Assembly (NCBI RefSeq): GCF_907165205.1
Contig: NC_058196.1
Span: 26,330,501-26,394,500, forward strand
Length of the DNA: 64,000 nt
Direction of reading: 5' to 3'
DNA from: Coccinella septempunctata
Taxonomy: Eukaryota > Arthropoda > Insecta > Coleoptera > Coccinellidae
Under the pieces are notes generated by a model. The model was not told where the DNA came from. It saw only the letters and a list, made by a program, of their open reading frames with translations, and did no database searches. This document shows positions 25,376 to 38,889 of this stretch, piece after piece (the first letter of the stretch is position 1; the number at the start of each line of letters is the position of its first letter). A program made the translations under genes and the position numbers.

Positions 25376-28300
25376 GAACAAATAATCACTTCTAGAAACG
25401 CTAATGCTGAAACATCTCCCCAAATGCTGTCAACACAAAATTTAACATATTCAACACAGTAAAGGATGAGGTTTTCGTATGAAATTCATTGGTTTATGAC
25501 TGGAATATTATGGACTGATGTCTAACCTCTTAAAAACCACCAAAACCGACATTAATAACAGCTGGAGCCATTTTTTTTCTTGAATAGATGGAACTTACTT
25601 GTACTCCCAAGAGAATGACAATTTACACATTGAAAACTTATATTTAACCGTAAGTTCTCGAAATAACAATATTTTAGAACTAGGAATCAACCCCCTTATA
25701 TCTAAATGCTCAAAACCATTGATCAGATGCTAAAAAACTCGCTACTACTTCTCTAAATTTCAATTTAGGCTCGTAAATAGAATATCAGTCCCTTCTGCAC
25801 CTTCTACACTTGTTTTAATAATAATTATTCCTTTTCAATATTTGCAGCATCAGGTAATATAAGTGCGAGACTCGGGAATAATGACCATCATTATTCATTT
25901 CCTGCTAGTTGAACAATATCTTCTTATGCAACGAGAGCTGCCTAATGATAACAAATGTGTACATGCCAATAAGCTTTCTGTATGATATTTTTTGGATTTG
26001 GTATCGAAACTATTGGCTTCAAAATTTATTGCTCAAGAAGTCATAAGGTAAATTATTTGAGAGGACATACTGACACATTATTCATGAAAAACTTCTGTCT
26101 GTTCCTCACGCTATCTTGAAATGCGATTGTCATAACCGATACTATCTCAGGTAGCTCTTTTCCACGAACTCTCCACCAAAAACTCGGTATAGGAAGTGAA
26201 GTCAGAATAGATTTTCGGCACTTTTTGTGGCATCAACCGCAAAACTACGTGAATGATGCTATGACAAATTTATACTTACCGTTGCAAATAGGCCTTATTC
26301 CCTGGAGTTGTCACTGGGCTTTAGGACAATTAGCGCTGAGATCAACCGTGTCCACACAATTGCGGGGGAGTGACCAGAGTCCGAAAGGGTTGAAATTCGG
26401 TCCCATGGGGGATGTCAGACCAATTCCCGAAATCCCTCACGGGAAATTGACGGATTTCATCCAGAAAGTAGCGAATATTTTGCATCAGTTGAATATTCAT
26501 ATAAACTCGTCATCAAAGTGATTAAATGTTATCGTGTATGCTCCGTTTTAGTAAATATACGTACAAAATTGTATAGCACCCTAAAGGTATGGTGATTTAG
26601 TAACGTGAAGTAAGTACAGTAGGTGGTATGGGTAATAAAAGTCTCTTCAATCCATTCATTTCATGTTTTGGGATTATAATAATTGTTTTCTTCAGCGAAG
26701 CTACAAAAAAGGCACCAACGGACATATTATAATATGCCTTATCATGTTACACAGCCACAGCTAATTTTAAGGTTTGTAAATAACACAGGTCATACTTCAA
26801 TTATGGTTTGGTGAACGGTTTTATATTTTTCGTCTCTTCGAAAAAACATCCCTTCTGTTCCGATTATACCGGACGTTCTCAAGTAGCCCTTGTCAAGAAT
26901 TGAATAGGGGATTCTTTCAACTTCCCATACATTTTTCCATAAATTAGGTTTTGAATGATTTTTTTAACCAAATGCTGAAATGTTGTGAAATATTATGGTA
27001 GGTTTTCGATATTATATACATATGGGTTTAACACTTTATTGCATGAGAAAATATGGGGTGAACACTTGATTTTTGTCAGTTGTAGTGAGTATATTAGAAT
27101 TTTATATGACACCATATTCTTGATTAGTTTATTGATTACTTTCACGATTTTTTTTTATTATTTATGGTTTATAACTATTTACTTGGCTTAGTCAAGTTTC
27201 TATCGTAAATATATATACTCACTCTGTTTTTGATCAACCAACCAAAAGCTGCTACACAATTTTACTGTCGGCTGTCAATAAATTATGTCGAAGTTGTGTT
27301 ATTCAAATTATTTTTAATGATATGTATTAGTAAGCATTCAGTGATTATATGCAGAGTGATTCATAACTATTGTAGCATATACTATGGACCGAATTATGGC
27401 AGAAGGACCAAATATGCCTCGGAAACTATATTCGTGTGGATAAAAGAACGACAATAGATTATAATGTGTAATAAAAAGATTGAAATCAAATCTTTAAATT
27501 GGGCGATAAAGTTTCAAGTGCCAGACTCGTATTGAGTGGAGTCCATCAAGGTTCGGTTCTTGGGCCCATACTCTTCATCTTGTCGTTAGTTTCGTGGAAA
27601 GTGCTCGTTTTGGTTGACCCGTTGAGACATGTAGAAAGCATGATTGGTAAAGCTCATGGGTCTCTGAGAATGTTGTTTCCTTATAGATCATAACGAACAG
27701 TAGGCAGTTGATTTTAATGCTCTGTTCAGAATAATGAAAGGTTTCAATAAGTCATCTCTTGGCTTTCCCGAGAACGTGAATAAAGTTTGGGCACTATTTC
27801 TTCAGGGAATAATTGTTTCCAAATAATGAATCATTTACTGCATGTATCTTCAATAAACACCCTACGTACCGCATCCAAGACAAGAGTTCAATCAAGAAGC
27901 ACGTAAATTCATGATTTTCTGAATAACCCTCCTATAATATGTCCATACCTAATGGACAAATCATGACTATGTCTTCAAACATCTGCCTCAGTCTTCTGCA
28001 GTGACCAAATTACACACCGTTATGCCACGTGCCTACTAGAAAACCGTAACCGCGATCGTCTACCAACGAGAAATCATGAAAATCATGATGAAAACATCCG
28101 GAACTAATAGGACCCATATGCCAGGAACACAAATCGTTCTAAAATTCGATATTAATACGATAAAAAATGCGCCAAGGAAGAAGCGGAGCTATAATTTGAT
28201 TTATTATATGTACTTGCAATATATAAAATTACTAACATCAAGCCGAATTGGGCACTTATACATATATTAATAAAATAGTTGAGCTATGGGATATTACAGC

Positions 28301-29814
28301 CGAATTGAGGCCATTTAGATGCATTTATGATAAAGGGTTTCTTAACGTTTTCATCAACAATACGCTAATGGAAGACCACGACGAAAACTGCGTCGCATTG
28401 TCGGGAAACGATTAGAAAATGGAAAAATCCAACGTGCTGGCTGGCCCCGTTTAATAGGCGTCGCGAGATTGGTTCACGAAAAAAAAAGGAGTTTCTTTTT
28501 ATGGATGCCGTGGCGGTAATGGTTTTTGTGGAAATTCATTCGGGGGACAGTTAACGAAAAACGCCAAATGGAGAAATATTAATGTCCTTTCGGGGGCGAA
28601 TTTTTCCCCATTCGAGCTAACGATGGAAACTTCGGTAAATTATCTTGATGGACAGGCAATAGACAGATTAAATACGGTATCATATGGTATGAAAAATTGA
28701 AGATTGACTGCATGGAGCCAGCCGATTGTTTCGATGAAATGCGTCGTTTGTATTTTAATGAGGAAAAAGTTATTATTCGAAATTTCAGGTGGATTAGTAA
28801 ATGGTTTTACTGATTGCCTCGGTTTGTGAATGCAGTCACTCTGAACTATTCATTTATTTTATTCTCATTTCGATCAAGTATGAATTCTTAATATTTAGGT
28901 TTAAAAAACCTAGGAAACCAGCCTTCTTTACGTATTTAATAATAATAATAATAGTAGGGTCTTTATTTCCAACAAAAATCCCTAGGGAAAGTACACCCAG
29001 TGGTGATCTAGCACTTAACACCTGTTAAAAAAAAATCAAGTGCTCAGAGAGAAAACACATGTTTCGGAGCCAATTAGAGAATTGAGCTAGCAGCAGCTGA
29101 AATTCCTCCTCAGCTCCTTGGCCTTTCTTTTACATTTTTCACTTTTGAGTTCTGTCAAATCATTAGGAATCGCATTGTAAAATTTTTGTATATCTAAAAC
29201 TCCTCTCAAGCAGCTGAAAATTTCATTATCTTGAACCTTGGAGTGTTTTTCGAAAAAAGTACCCTTAGTCCAATAATCTGAACCCAACCGTTTCTAGGAA
29301 AAGAGAACGGAAATCGTAGAGACACTAAAGCATTTTTTTGAAGAATTGTTATATTTTTTCAATCATAGTATGGTAGGTGCACTATATACTTATGTAGGTA
29401 CCTGCATTCATTCTGGCTTATATAATAGTTAATTGTAGGTAGTCTTTATTCAAACAGGATAACATATGGTTATCCAGATACAGAGTTATTGCTCCATGTT
29501 TTTTTTTGGTATTTTGTATTGAAGATTTTTCTTTTTTCCTATTCCATTTTATTCATGCATAAGTATGAATAACTGAAAAGGAATTTGATTTTTGTATTGT
29601 CTATACTATTTCAGGCCGTTTTTTTGCATTGAAAAGAGTTGATATGAGGTTTTCTGCTGGCAATTTAACCTTGCAAGGAAGAAGGCAGATTTCCATGGAT
29701 GATAATACCTAAAAAACACCAATAGAACAATAAGTAGGTGAATCTCCCTATTTTTCGTTTCAAATAATAAAGAACTATAAGATCGAAATTTCAAAGAAAT
29801 ATCATAGTCTTTCA
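25376..29814. other. Non-coding DNA with a small LINE scrap
   Basis: No host gene recognised. A 98-codon frame at 26225-26521 has balanced composition but no recognisable motif. 28420-28650 is a GC-richer unique block (GATGCCGTGGCGGTAATGG). The LINE fragment at 27510-27590 is listed separately. Confidence 0.45.
27510..27590 (+). pseudogene. Small LINE reverse-transcriptase fragment
   Basis: About 80 bases encode RLVLSGVHQGSVLGPILFIL, matching the GVPQGSVLGPLLF block of LINE reverse transcriptases. Nothing recognisable as RT extends on either side, so it is a scrap of an old insertion. Confidence 0.65.
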
Positions 29815-30240
29815 TTTTCATAAACAAGTTGGCAACATCGACTGAAATATGCGTAGATAATAAAGGACAACGAATACACTGTCTTGATGAGATAGACAAA
29901 GATGGCTGTCTATGAAGTCTGTGACGAACGAGGAAGGTCGTAAAATTTTATGGGATTTTTATGGTTGCTGTTGAGGCGGTAGTGAGTACTTATGATGACT
30001 GAAAATTAACAGCTGTTATTTGATAAAAAAGCCACTGTTCTTTTTATTTTCTAGTAGGTGCTGTTGCCAAATCGTAAACTAGGAACGAAACGATTTAAAT
30101 TTTAAAACCTCATATTTGAAGAATGATTTTGAATAGTTTCCAAGGTGCATTTGAAAAAATCATGAATGAAACTCATAATTATTCAGTTTAAACTTGCACA
30201 TGCTGTTATAACCCAAATTGAGGAGAATTCCCCATTTAAC
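29815..30240 (-). repeat. Dispersed repeat family B, copy 1
   Basis: The minus strand matches 63050-63400, including GACAAAGATGGCTGTCTATG and GACGAACGAGGAAGGTCGTA read on the plus strand. It ends at GGAGAATTCCCCATTTAAC. The 3' part of the unit is missing. Confidence 0.75.
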
Positions 30241-33200
30241 AATCATTCGTCATTCCGTTAAAAATACAAAATGGCGAACTCAAAATGAAATGCAGTACCT
30301 ATTTGTCAATACTTTGTGATAAATTGGAAAATTGGAATATGATGAATCATAATGAGGTATTTATAATACAAGTTTGTTACTTTCATTTCATTATTTAGTA
30401 ATTCTTTGATCTATTGAGCATTGAGGATAGGTTCACCTAAAAAACGACGTTTTCGACACATACTTATGCTCGCATGTGACACTTCCACTTGTCTCTATTA
30501 CGCAGTTTATCGTTAGGTAAAAACATATTTATTTTCGCTCTTTTTCCCTTTCTCATCTGCCGGAAACCGACTCGCAAATGGGGGTCATTCGATCAATAGA
30601 AATTATCCATTATGTGCCATTCATCATTGGCGATATCTTGGCTATTGTGTTTCTTTCGAATGCGCAATACATCGGAAAAAAACAGATAGGTGCTATGAAT
30701 ATAATATGTCAATTAATATAAGTCAATGACGTGCCAAGGCATGTGAGAGCACCTTGAGTTGTCGGTGCATAAGAAAGAGGTAATTGATGCCTCCTATATG
30801 AATTGTATACGACCTGGAACAAATTCCAATTTTCGAGCAACATTGCCGATACGAGGAAATGAACCAAGATATGAGGACAGTAGGGCATTCTGTATCAGAA
30901 AGATTGTCGATTCTCTAGTTACAGTAAGTCGTGAGATGGGCTATAAAAATATTATAATATTCATATATATTATATTTAATCTGTGTATGGGTTGTAATAT
31001 TCATAATTCACAGTCACCCTGATCTATGATTCGAATCAATGTCACCAATGTACTCTGTGATCGGTGTCAACTCGTGATCAGACATAGATTATCATTCCTT
31101 ATCAGCTGCTTTCAGTGGATCATATAATTTTGTCGCTTCGTCTCTAACACTTCTGTAGCGTTGCTCTCTATCCATGAGACAGATAAGATACATAAAATAA
31201 GGTCGCAGACACGGCATAACTTCGAATCTGCCGTACCTTCCTGATATAACCAATTGAGGAGCAAATACCAATCAGTTTTAAATTGACAAATTTTTGGTTG
31301 GTTTTATTTCTGATGGTCAAGATAAGTATTGAGTTCATCTCTTATGTACCTTCTTCTTTGCTGAAAAACCGATATTTTCTATTTGACATGGTATATTACG
31401 AAAGATCACGACTATCCTTGACGAATTTATTTGCTATTTTGTGAATTTCATGAATATACATATTGAACATTTTATTATAATACTGATAAACTTCCTACCT
31501 TGAGTAACTTCCTTTATATTGATATTGTATTGTTAATTCAACACCTAGGGTTGTCAAAATGTCGTTTGGGGCTTCCTACAAAAGACCATCTGCATATCTT
31601 GATTCGCATAGCTGAATCTATTCCAACGACCTGATAATGGAACTATGAATTGCGCATAAAGGCGAAAAACCCTTTTTGCTGCTCAAGATGTTTTCAATCC
31701 TTGAAAGGACATTGCAAAATTTACAAAATTTAGAAAATCATGTGCCATATAACTATACCTATCCTATTGATTTGATATATTTTCCAATAACGATCAAATG
31801 GGTTCGAATATGTTAAAATTTAGTTAAAAAAAATTCTAATGATAGTCTGCCTAAGCCTCTGGTGTTTTGGATTCGACACCAATCGAATAAGTGAAAAGTT
31901 ATAACGTATGTTATATAACGTTAATGACTTAAGAGGGGTCTACATCGTTTGAGTGTTCAGTTCAAAAAGAGAAAATGAATATCTTACGTCAGAATCCACT
32001 AATTTATATGGGGTTTTCTTTATAATTCAATTCCATCAGTTGGTTACCTCGGAAAGTCAGAAATTTTTTATTCGTCAAACGGAAAAAAATAAAAAAAAAT
32101 TTCGTTGACGAAAAAATTTAGTTTTCTCTCAATTGTCTAACTGTTTTTGAACCATTTTCATACGGAGTTCAACTGTTTCAGGATGTGGTTGAAAATCGGT
32201 TCTTTGGCAGGGTCGAATTCTAAGCAAAACTTGAAAATACCTTGGCATCATGAAGTTCATCTATTTCCAAATCCTAATTGATACTTACCTAAAACAGCTA
32301 TCTCATATGAATCCTGATTCTTTTAAATATACATAATACGAATTTTTCTGTGTATGTCCGACAGCCTATGACACTTCACATAATTAATCTGTCAATAAAA
32401 CACTCGAGTTAGAAGTGTGTATCTTTATTTCTAAATATCAATTATTTACACTCTATATCTAAAGAATAAATGTACATTATATATGATCACACTGGGCTCA
32501 ATAACCTTAAAAATACATGCACAATATTAAGAAACGAATAATACAAAATTCTATCTAGCAACAAACTATGGTCATTATGTTTATATAATATAAAATACAA
32601 CCCAATATTTTTTTTACACAGTAGATACCCTGAGAAAATCCGTTATTGTTTGAAAACTGTATAACCAAGATAACCTTACCTTAATATTACATGTATTTCT
32701 GGTTAATAAATTATAAGAACAACAAAATAAAGAAAGGGTAACAGAATAAAAGAATGATTTATTTCCAAATGGCACGAACAAAACAGATAGACAACTCTCT
32801 GGAGAGTAAAATTTCAGACATTTTTCGTAAACAATGGATAGCTAAATAACGATTATTAAGAGTGTATGATGAATGGTAAATAAGAGAGGAGGAAATAAAT
32901 TCTAAGAGCAGTTTTATTTGAAAACCAACATCTCTTCCAGAGTATACCATCTCTTTCTGTTTCCAATGTATCTATAATTGATTCCAATTTAAACAAATGT
33001 ACAGTGTATCATCATAACATCAACATCGTTCAAGTGCAGTGTTCTGAACAATGTGACAATCACAAAAATAGTGTCTGGGACGTACAATGACTCAGGACAG
33101 TCATCATTCAGTTGCACTCTCCACTCAGGTGAATTCTTATCAATATAATTATATTGTCGAATATAAATTTTTACAGGTGAGTATTGCGGGAATATATTTA

Positions 33201-33644
33201 CATGAACCCATTACATTCAACGAATTGGTTTTGTGTTATATTTTACGGAATATAACAATAGGAAATATCCTTGGGAAATAAAACTGAAAAACTGCGCTTC
33301 ATTCGCTACAATCGTTTGATAAGAGAAGTCGTGCATTCTACTATTGATAAATAATCAATTAATTGTACCTAAAATTTATTATGTTCAATTCTGATGAAAT
33401 TTTTGGTTACATTATAGTCATCGGCATTGTTTGGAATCTATTGTTTCGTTTATTCAACATTAGTGCCGACTGAAGTAGTACACTGATGCAACGATCTATT
33501 TTTGCCTACCTCAATTGGAATAATTAATGAACTAAACAATTGTGATGTATTTGTAAAAGTAAACGAATGATGAGAATTCGAAAAATAATAATTTGAATTT
33601 GAAAAATAATATTTCCATCGTACAGACAAGGTGGAGCCTATAAA
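30241..33644. other. Non-coding DNA between two family B copies
   Basis: AT-rich, with short chance frames only. No sequence matching miR-993 (5p or 3p) was seen on either strand here or elsewhere in the Dfd 3' flank. Confidence 0.5.
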
Positions 33645-34075
33645 GGGTATCCCTTAAAAATGAAAAATAAAAATGGGTATTTAAAATTTAAAGCGTTTCA
33701 TTGCAATTGCGCAAGTTGGCAACATCGACTGAAATATGCCTTGATAATAAAGGGGAACAAATACATCATCTTGATGGGATAGACAAAGATGGCTGTCTAT
33801 GAAGTCTGCGACGAACGAGGAAGGTCGTAAAATTTTATTAACAAGCTGATCGGACATTGTTCTTTTTATTTCCTAGAAGGTGCTGTTGCCAAATCGTAAA
33901 CTTGAAACCAAGCGTTTTAAATTTTAAAACCTCATATTTGAAAAATGATTTTGAATAGTTTCCGCAGTGCATTTGAAAAATCATGAATGAAACTCATAAT
34001 TATTCAGTTTAAACTTGCATATGCAGTGATAACCCAAATAGGGGAGAATTCCCCATTAAGTCACAAATTTTCAAG
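33645..34075 (-). repeat. Dispersed repeat family B, copy 2
   Basis: Highly similar to copy 1 at 29815 and in the same orientation, 3.8 kb away. It shares GACAAAGATGGCTGTCTATG and ends at AGGGGAGAATTCCCCATTAA. It has a short internal deletion relative to copy 1 and extends further on the low-coordinate side (AAATGGGTATTTAAAATTTA). Confidence 0.75.
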
Positions 34076-34514
34076 ACAAAATTAGGAGAACCTCATTTTT
34101 CTTTTATTACTGTCGGCTGCACAATGATGATTATATCAAGTGCATTTTAGAATAGGCTGAACAGGTCGAAGAAGAGAACCAACCCTAGTTTCGGTCATAT
34201 TGGAGCTCGTCAGAGCAACACAAATCAAATAAGAAACCATGGTCAGCATTAACTCTTACTCAACGAATTTTGTCGTGTTTCTGTAATCTCAACTTTTGAA
34301 TGAATAAAAGACCTGAAAACAAGTATAAGAAAAAGATGCTTACCTAGTGAAACTGAGAAAAATGAATGATGATCAAAATTTCATAACATATAAAAGTAGT
34401 GAGAAATTGCCTTCTAAGAAATATACAGCCCTCGAGTACGTAATTGCTTTGAATTATTTTCGAAAATTTTCATATTGTAGATCTGTATTCAAGTAAAATG
34501 AAATTCAGCGCAAG

Positions 34515-34678
34515 GTGAGGTTAGCTTAGGTAAGGTTAGGTTAGGTTTAGTTAGGTTAGGTTTAGTCAAGTTAGGTTAGATTTGATTAGGTTACGTTGGG
34601 TTTAGTTAGGTTCGGTTTGGTTAGATTAGGTTTAGTTACGTTAGGTTGGGTTTAGTTAGATTCGGTTCAGTTAGGTTA
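34515..34678. repeat. Degenerate TTAGG-like tract (interstitial telomere-type repeat)
   Basis: About 165 bases of GGTTAGGTTAGGTTTAGTTA-type sequence with many variants (TTTAG, TTCGG, TTACG). The insect telomere unit is TTAGG. The tract is on the 3' side of Dfd, about 720 bases from the stop codon. It may be a simple microsatellite instead of telomere-derived DNA. Confidence 0.7.
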
Positions 34679-34685
34679 AACTTAT

Positions 34686-35396
34686 TTTGAAACAGCACAC
34701 CTTATTGAATTTCATCAAGATCTCCTTCCTTATGGAAAAATGCTGAAACTTCATGACAAGGAAGCAGAGTATTGTGAAGTTATTTTAATCTTATATATCC
34801 ACTTTGGTTTGATTTTAATTTAATTCAATTAAATATCAAAGAACAGAATCTGAAAAGTTTTAGAGATACCTAATAACTAAAAATCATTCTGTGAGGCCCA
34901 TACTCAAGTAGTTGTATATTTCTTGGAAGGAAATTCACAGACATTTTCAGTTTTCTCTAAATTTTACTCGAACTAAATGCTTTCAATTCCAGATCACATA
35001 TTTCAGAATTACTTTTTATATAAACCCGAGCCGGAAAAACATCAATAATAGCGCTATTGTTCAGATGAAACATGCAATTGTAATCCTTTTTACGAAATAT
35101 TTGAAGAAGACCAAGAAAAGTCATTTGATAGGACATTACAGACGAATTTTTTGCCTTTTGATGTCATAGAGTTGAATGAGTTCATGTAAACCTTTCCCGA
35201 TGAACAAAACCAACAAATCACTTTACAATAATCAAATCAACAAAAACCTTCGAATTCCACCCACCGCATCTTCTCCCCTCACATCTCCCTCATCCGAAAA
35301 CGTGGCAACGCCAGCACGAACCGGCACCGAGCCCGCCTCAATCCGAACCCTTAAACTGAATCACTTTGGTTGAGCAAAAACGGCCCTCGGCCCCCT
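34686..35396 (-). other. Dfd: Dfd 3' flank / probable 3' UTR
   Basis: The first about 140 bases below the stop (35396 down to about 35255) stay C- and G-rich like the exon, then composition becomes AT-rich. This is probably 3' UTR. No unambiguous polyadenylation site was found. ATTAAA on the minus strand at 34814-34819 and AATAAA at 34103-34108 are candidates. No coding potential was recognised here. Confidence 0.4.
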
Positions 35397-36028
35397 TCAC
35401 AGGGCCGTGAGGCCGTAGTCCGACTTTATCGCCGGCGGTCCGCCCTGCATGGTCCCGCAGCCTGGCGAAGACGACAGGGGGTCCATGCCTCCCATCGCCG
35501 CTATGTGCAGGTCCGCGTGCCCGTGCAGCATGGAGGAATGGTGCAGGCCGGCCGCCGAGGCCATGGGGTGGGCGTGCGAGTGGCCCAGGCCCGAAGGAAT
35601 CTGGCCGGACAGAGACATATCGAGCATGTTCTCCCTGAGACCCTCGATCTCCCTGCCCGCGTTGTTGTTTTTCCGTTTGTCATTGTTATTGCCGAGAGTG
35701 CCGTTCTGTGTTTTCCCCCTGCCCTTGCCCGCCGCCGTCTTGGAGGAGTTATTTGAGGTCGTGGTCGTCACGCCGGCGGGGTTGGTTTTTCGCCTTACGT
35801 TCTTCGTGTTCGGCAATTTGTTATCTTTCTTCCACTTCATCCGGCGGTTCTGGAACCATATTTTGATTTGACGCTCGGAGAGGACTAGGGTGTGGGCGAT
35901 TTCTATCCTGCGTCGACGGGTTAGGTATCTGTTGTAGTGGAATTCCTTCTCCAGCTCGAGGATTTGGTGTCGCGTGTAGGCTGTGCGTTGCCGTTTGGGT
36001 TCCATGCCGGGCGCGAAGGTTCCGTTTG
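35397..36028 (-). CDS. Dfd: Deformed (Hox4-class) coding exon 2, homeodomain
   Basis: This exon begins after a pyrimidine-rich acceptor (TTTGTTCCAG on the minus strand) and completes codon 242 (TCA, Ser). It encodes residues 242-451. The homeodomain is residues 252-311, starting PKRQRTAYTRHQ. It has YNRYLTRRRRIEIAHTL in helices 1-2 and the recognition helix ERQIKIWFQNRRMKWKK, with Gln50 and Asn51 as expected for an Antp-like Hox domain. Directly after it, KLPNTKNVRRK matches the Dfd/Hox4 class extension. The rest is a low-complexity Asn/Lys/Thr region, a His/Met-rich stretch and a conserved-looking tail ending DYGLTAL before TGA at 35397-35399. No frameshift or stop interrupts the reading. 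The exon is far more GC-rich than its surroundings, which produces several antisense open frames that I treat as shadows. Its role, from the family, is specifying mandibular/maxillary identity with Exd and Hth. Confidence 0.97.
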
Positions 36029-36302
36029 CTGGAACAAAGAGAAAAAAAATTTATTTTATTGTTTTCGATTTTTCCCGAGAATTTCTACTATAAAATTGTA
36101 TATTCATATTTATAAGAATTATATCTGGATCAAGACAATTCAAGTAGACCAGGGCTTCAGGTCACTGTTAATTCTGTACCAGTATTTAGTCTGCCACTAA
36201 TATTTTTTATTTATTTGACGAAAATCCATTTTGAGGTGGATTATCAATAGGAAATATAAAAGAAAAAGTCTTATTACTCACTTCATCTGTAAGAAAATAG
36301 TA

Positions 36303-36331
36303 CTGATGATGGCGAAAAGCCGAAACATGTA
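36303..36331 (+). ncRNA. Hammerhead-ribozyme-like core (unproven)
   Basis: CTGATGA (36303-36309) is followed by a 3-bp stem GGC/GCC with a GAAAA loop and then GAAA, the arrangement of the hammerhead catalytic core. ACATGT after it is palindromic, as in dimer-type helix III, and is followed by A as the possible cleavage residue. Helix I does not pair well, so activity is doubtful. Such cores are known in Penelope-like and related retroelements. It is antisense to Dfd. Confidence 0.35.
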
Positions 36332-36879
36332 GTAGTTACTTTGACAACAATAGATCAATAAACTGTTTTTACTGCAGTCGTCAAATCATGCCTATATAGA
36401 ACCCTCCCAAGTTTAGGTCCAACAAACCGAAACTCAACTACAAACAACCGAAGAAATAACAAATATCTCAATAAAATAAACAAGAAAAAACAAAAATAGT
36501 GAATTAAAAAGTCAAAACTTTCACATAAAGGTGCCTCAAAATTCTAATTAAATAGAAGACACCGTTTTGTTTTAATTGAGATTCCTTCTTTGGTACATAA
36601 AGTACATGTGAAAGTGCATCATACAAAATATGACCTTCACTGGCTGTTTTGCTGGTTTTCATGCAATTTTCTGGTCGAAATTTTCATACAAAATGCATTA
36701 ATTCGCTGAATTTCACTGATGCAGAGTTCAATTATACTGTCAATGTGTGTCATCAATTGAATTTTTAATGATTCTTTTTGCAGTTGAAGGTTATTTTGAC
36801 ATTGCTTGGTTTTTTATTTATTTTTTCATTATAGGATGAGATTGTAAAACTTCTTGAAATTTCAATTTTATGCATTTTA

Positions 36880-37505
36880 AGGTAGAAAGAAACACGTTTT
36901 TCCTATACCATTTTCCTGATTCAGCTCTGATGAAAAGATATGGCCATTTTGAGTTTTCATAATGAGCTGTAACAAAAAATTCCCTTCACAATAACTAGCT
37001 AAATCTTTGACACATCTTTGGATCTTCTAAACAGAGTTGTATTCAGCCAAAGTACCCAATTTTTCAAATTTCTCAGTTTTTTTTTAATTTTTGAACATCA
37101 AATTACTCGAAAACGGCGCATTATGCGAAAAGATATGAAGATTACTTTCATTTCACAAAACGCTCAAATATTCATTAGATAGCGTCAAATTTAGTTTCCA
37201 CAGTTGGGTTCTTTGAATTTTTGATATTTTTATGGCGCGTAATATGCAAAATAAAAAAACCGAAAGACGTGTGTTCGAAAAAGATTCATCAAATAAATGA
37301 AAAACTATATTCCGAAAATCACATCATTCGATTAAATTATTTGCGAGATAGAACCAAAAATAACATTTTTTAACAGTTCTTCAACAGCCTGTATCTTTTA
37401 AACCGAGCCGATGCGAAAAAAATGGTAAGGGAAAAAAGTGGTTCTTTTGACCTCAAGAATATAATGCTAAAATTTTTGTACGAGTCAAAGACTCACCCAG
37501 TCGAT
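36880..37505 (-). repeat. Dispersed repeat family A, uninterrupted copy
   Basis: The reverse complement shares long stretches with 51370-51703 plus 54885-54950 and with the start of 49510-49600 (TCTTTGACTCGTACAAA). It serves as the empty-site reference for the 51704-54884 insertion. It lies about 850 bp upstream of Dfd exon 2 inside the intron. Confidence 0.72.
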
Positions 37506-38889
37506 GGTTGAAACGATAGGACTGCTATTTTTTCAGATTTTAACAGATCTATCTCATCGCATCGAACTTTAGCTCGAATGGGACATTCTGAAAATTTTGC
37601 ACTCAAGTTCTTCGAGCACTACTTCCCAAGTTAAACAGAAGCCAGATATATTTATGATTGCTAGAAAACCATGAGACACACCTATAAGGTTGTAAATATC
37701 ATATGGCTGAAACTGAGCTCAAGCGCAGTGAATAGATAATCCTTTTAAGTCGAGGAGCAAGGGTAGCATCTTCCAAATAACTTTAGCAAAAGTGTGAAAT
37801 ATTAGAATATCTGGGATCATAAATTCTTCGTTCTTTTTCGAGATAGCATTCCGGGCATGGCTCTGCCTGTTGAAATGGTTTGTATATACTTCAAAGGAGA
37901 CAACCTCACCTAAGAACCCCAAGAGAATTTTCCGTGGCTACTATGTCGAATTGCTAAAATACATATCTTTTTTCAATATTATTATGGACAAAATTCGCTA
38001 GGTGCTTTTGGAGTTGTCCTATTAACTCATTTTAATGTTTTTTCTTATTATAATGATTTCGATTTAGTCTTCTCTTTTCATTATAATTACTATAACTTTT
38101 TATTTCATTTCAATGACTTTTATATTTTTGCGCTCCAAGTATTGGAGAACATTTTTACATTACAATAAACTAGCCTAAAATATGTCACAAATTATTATGT
38201 TATCAAAAATTCTGAATGAAAATCGATTTCTTCAACAATTGGTGGGTAAAACATGCTTTCCAATTTTCAAAAATTAGCCTTATATTATGTTGTGATCAGA
38301 CTCTCCATTATAGATTTGATCCTCTCGACTCTTGACTTCGAGCTGGCTGAATTGGCAATTTCTCCAACAATTCCTGATAAACATTGGTACGGTTCTCCTA
38401 GCTTGCGGATTACATTTATAAAAAAATGCACACAATGACACCATGACTGAAATGGGTCTCAGATATGATGTACCGAATCATTTTTGATTCGATTAGCTTT
38501 TGGGTAAGGCTGGGTTAATGTTGAGCTAGCAGTTAAGCTAGATTTCTTCAAAAATTGTAGAGCAAAAACTTTTTCATCAAGGTGATAAATTATCATAAAT
38601 CCAAAATTATTGAAAAGGGCTATTATGAGTGCACCTATGTAGAGATATCCAATGACCCATCTTCTTTCTGGTCTTCAACGAGAGGTGAAAAATTATTTCA
38701 CAAACAAGCCCGTGAAATCATCTTGTTGGAGTCTTACCAACCAAACTAATTTTTCCCCCCCATCATTCACGAACCAAAACAAAGCGAGGCTATAGCCAGA
38801 ATGACAAAGTAATTGCTGGAGAACATCATCTATCATCGGTAAATCTAGTCCTAGTTGATACTGGAGCACCCGCATAAAAAGTACGAATT

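Noticed and set aside
26225..26521. 98-codon plus-strand frame with balanced composition
   Set aside because: No motif, no neighbouring exon and no codon pattern I can defend; left as non-coding.
35370..35871. Long plus-strand open frames (128 and 140 codons) opposite Dfd exon 2
   Set aside because: They are antisense shadows of the GC-rich homeodomain exon; their peptides have no family features and the minus-strand frame is unquestionably Dfd.
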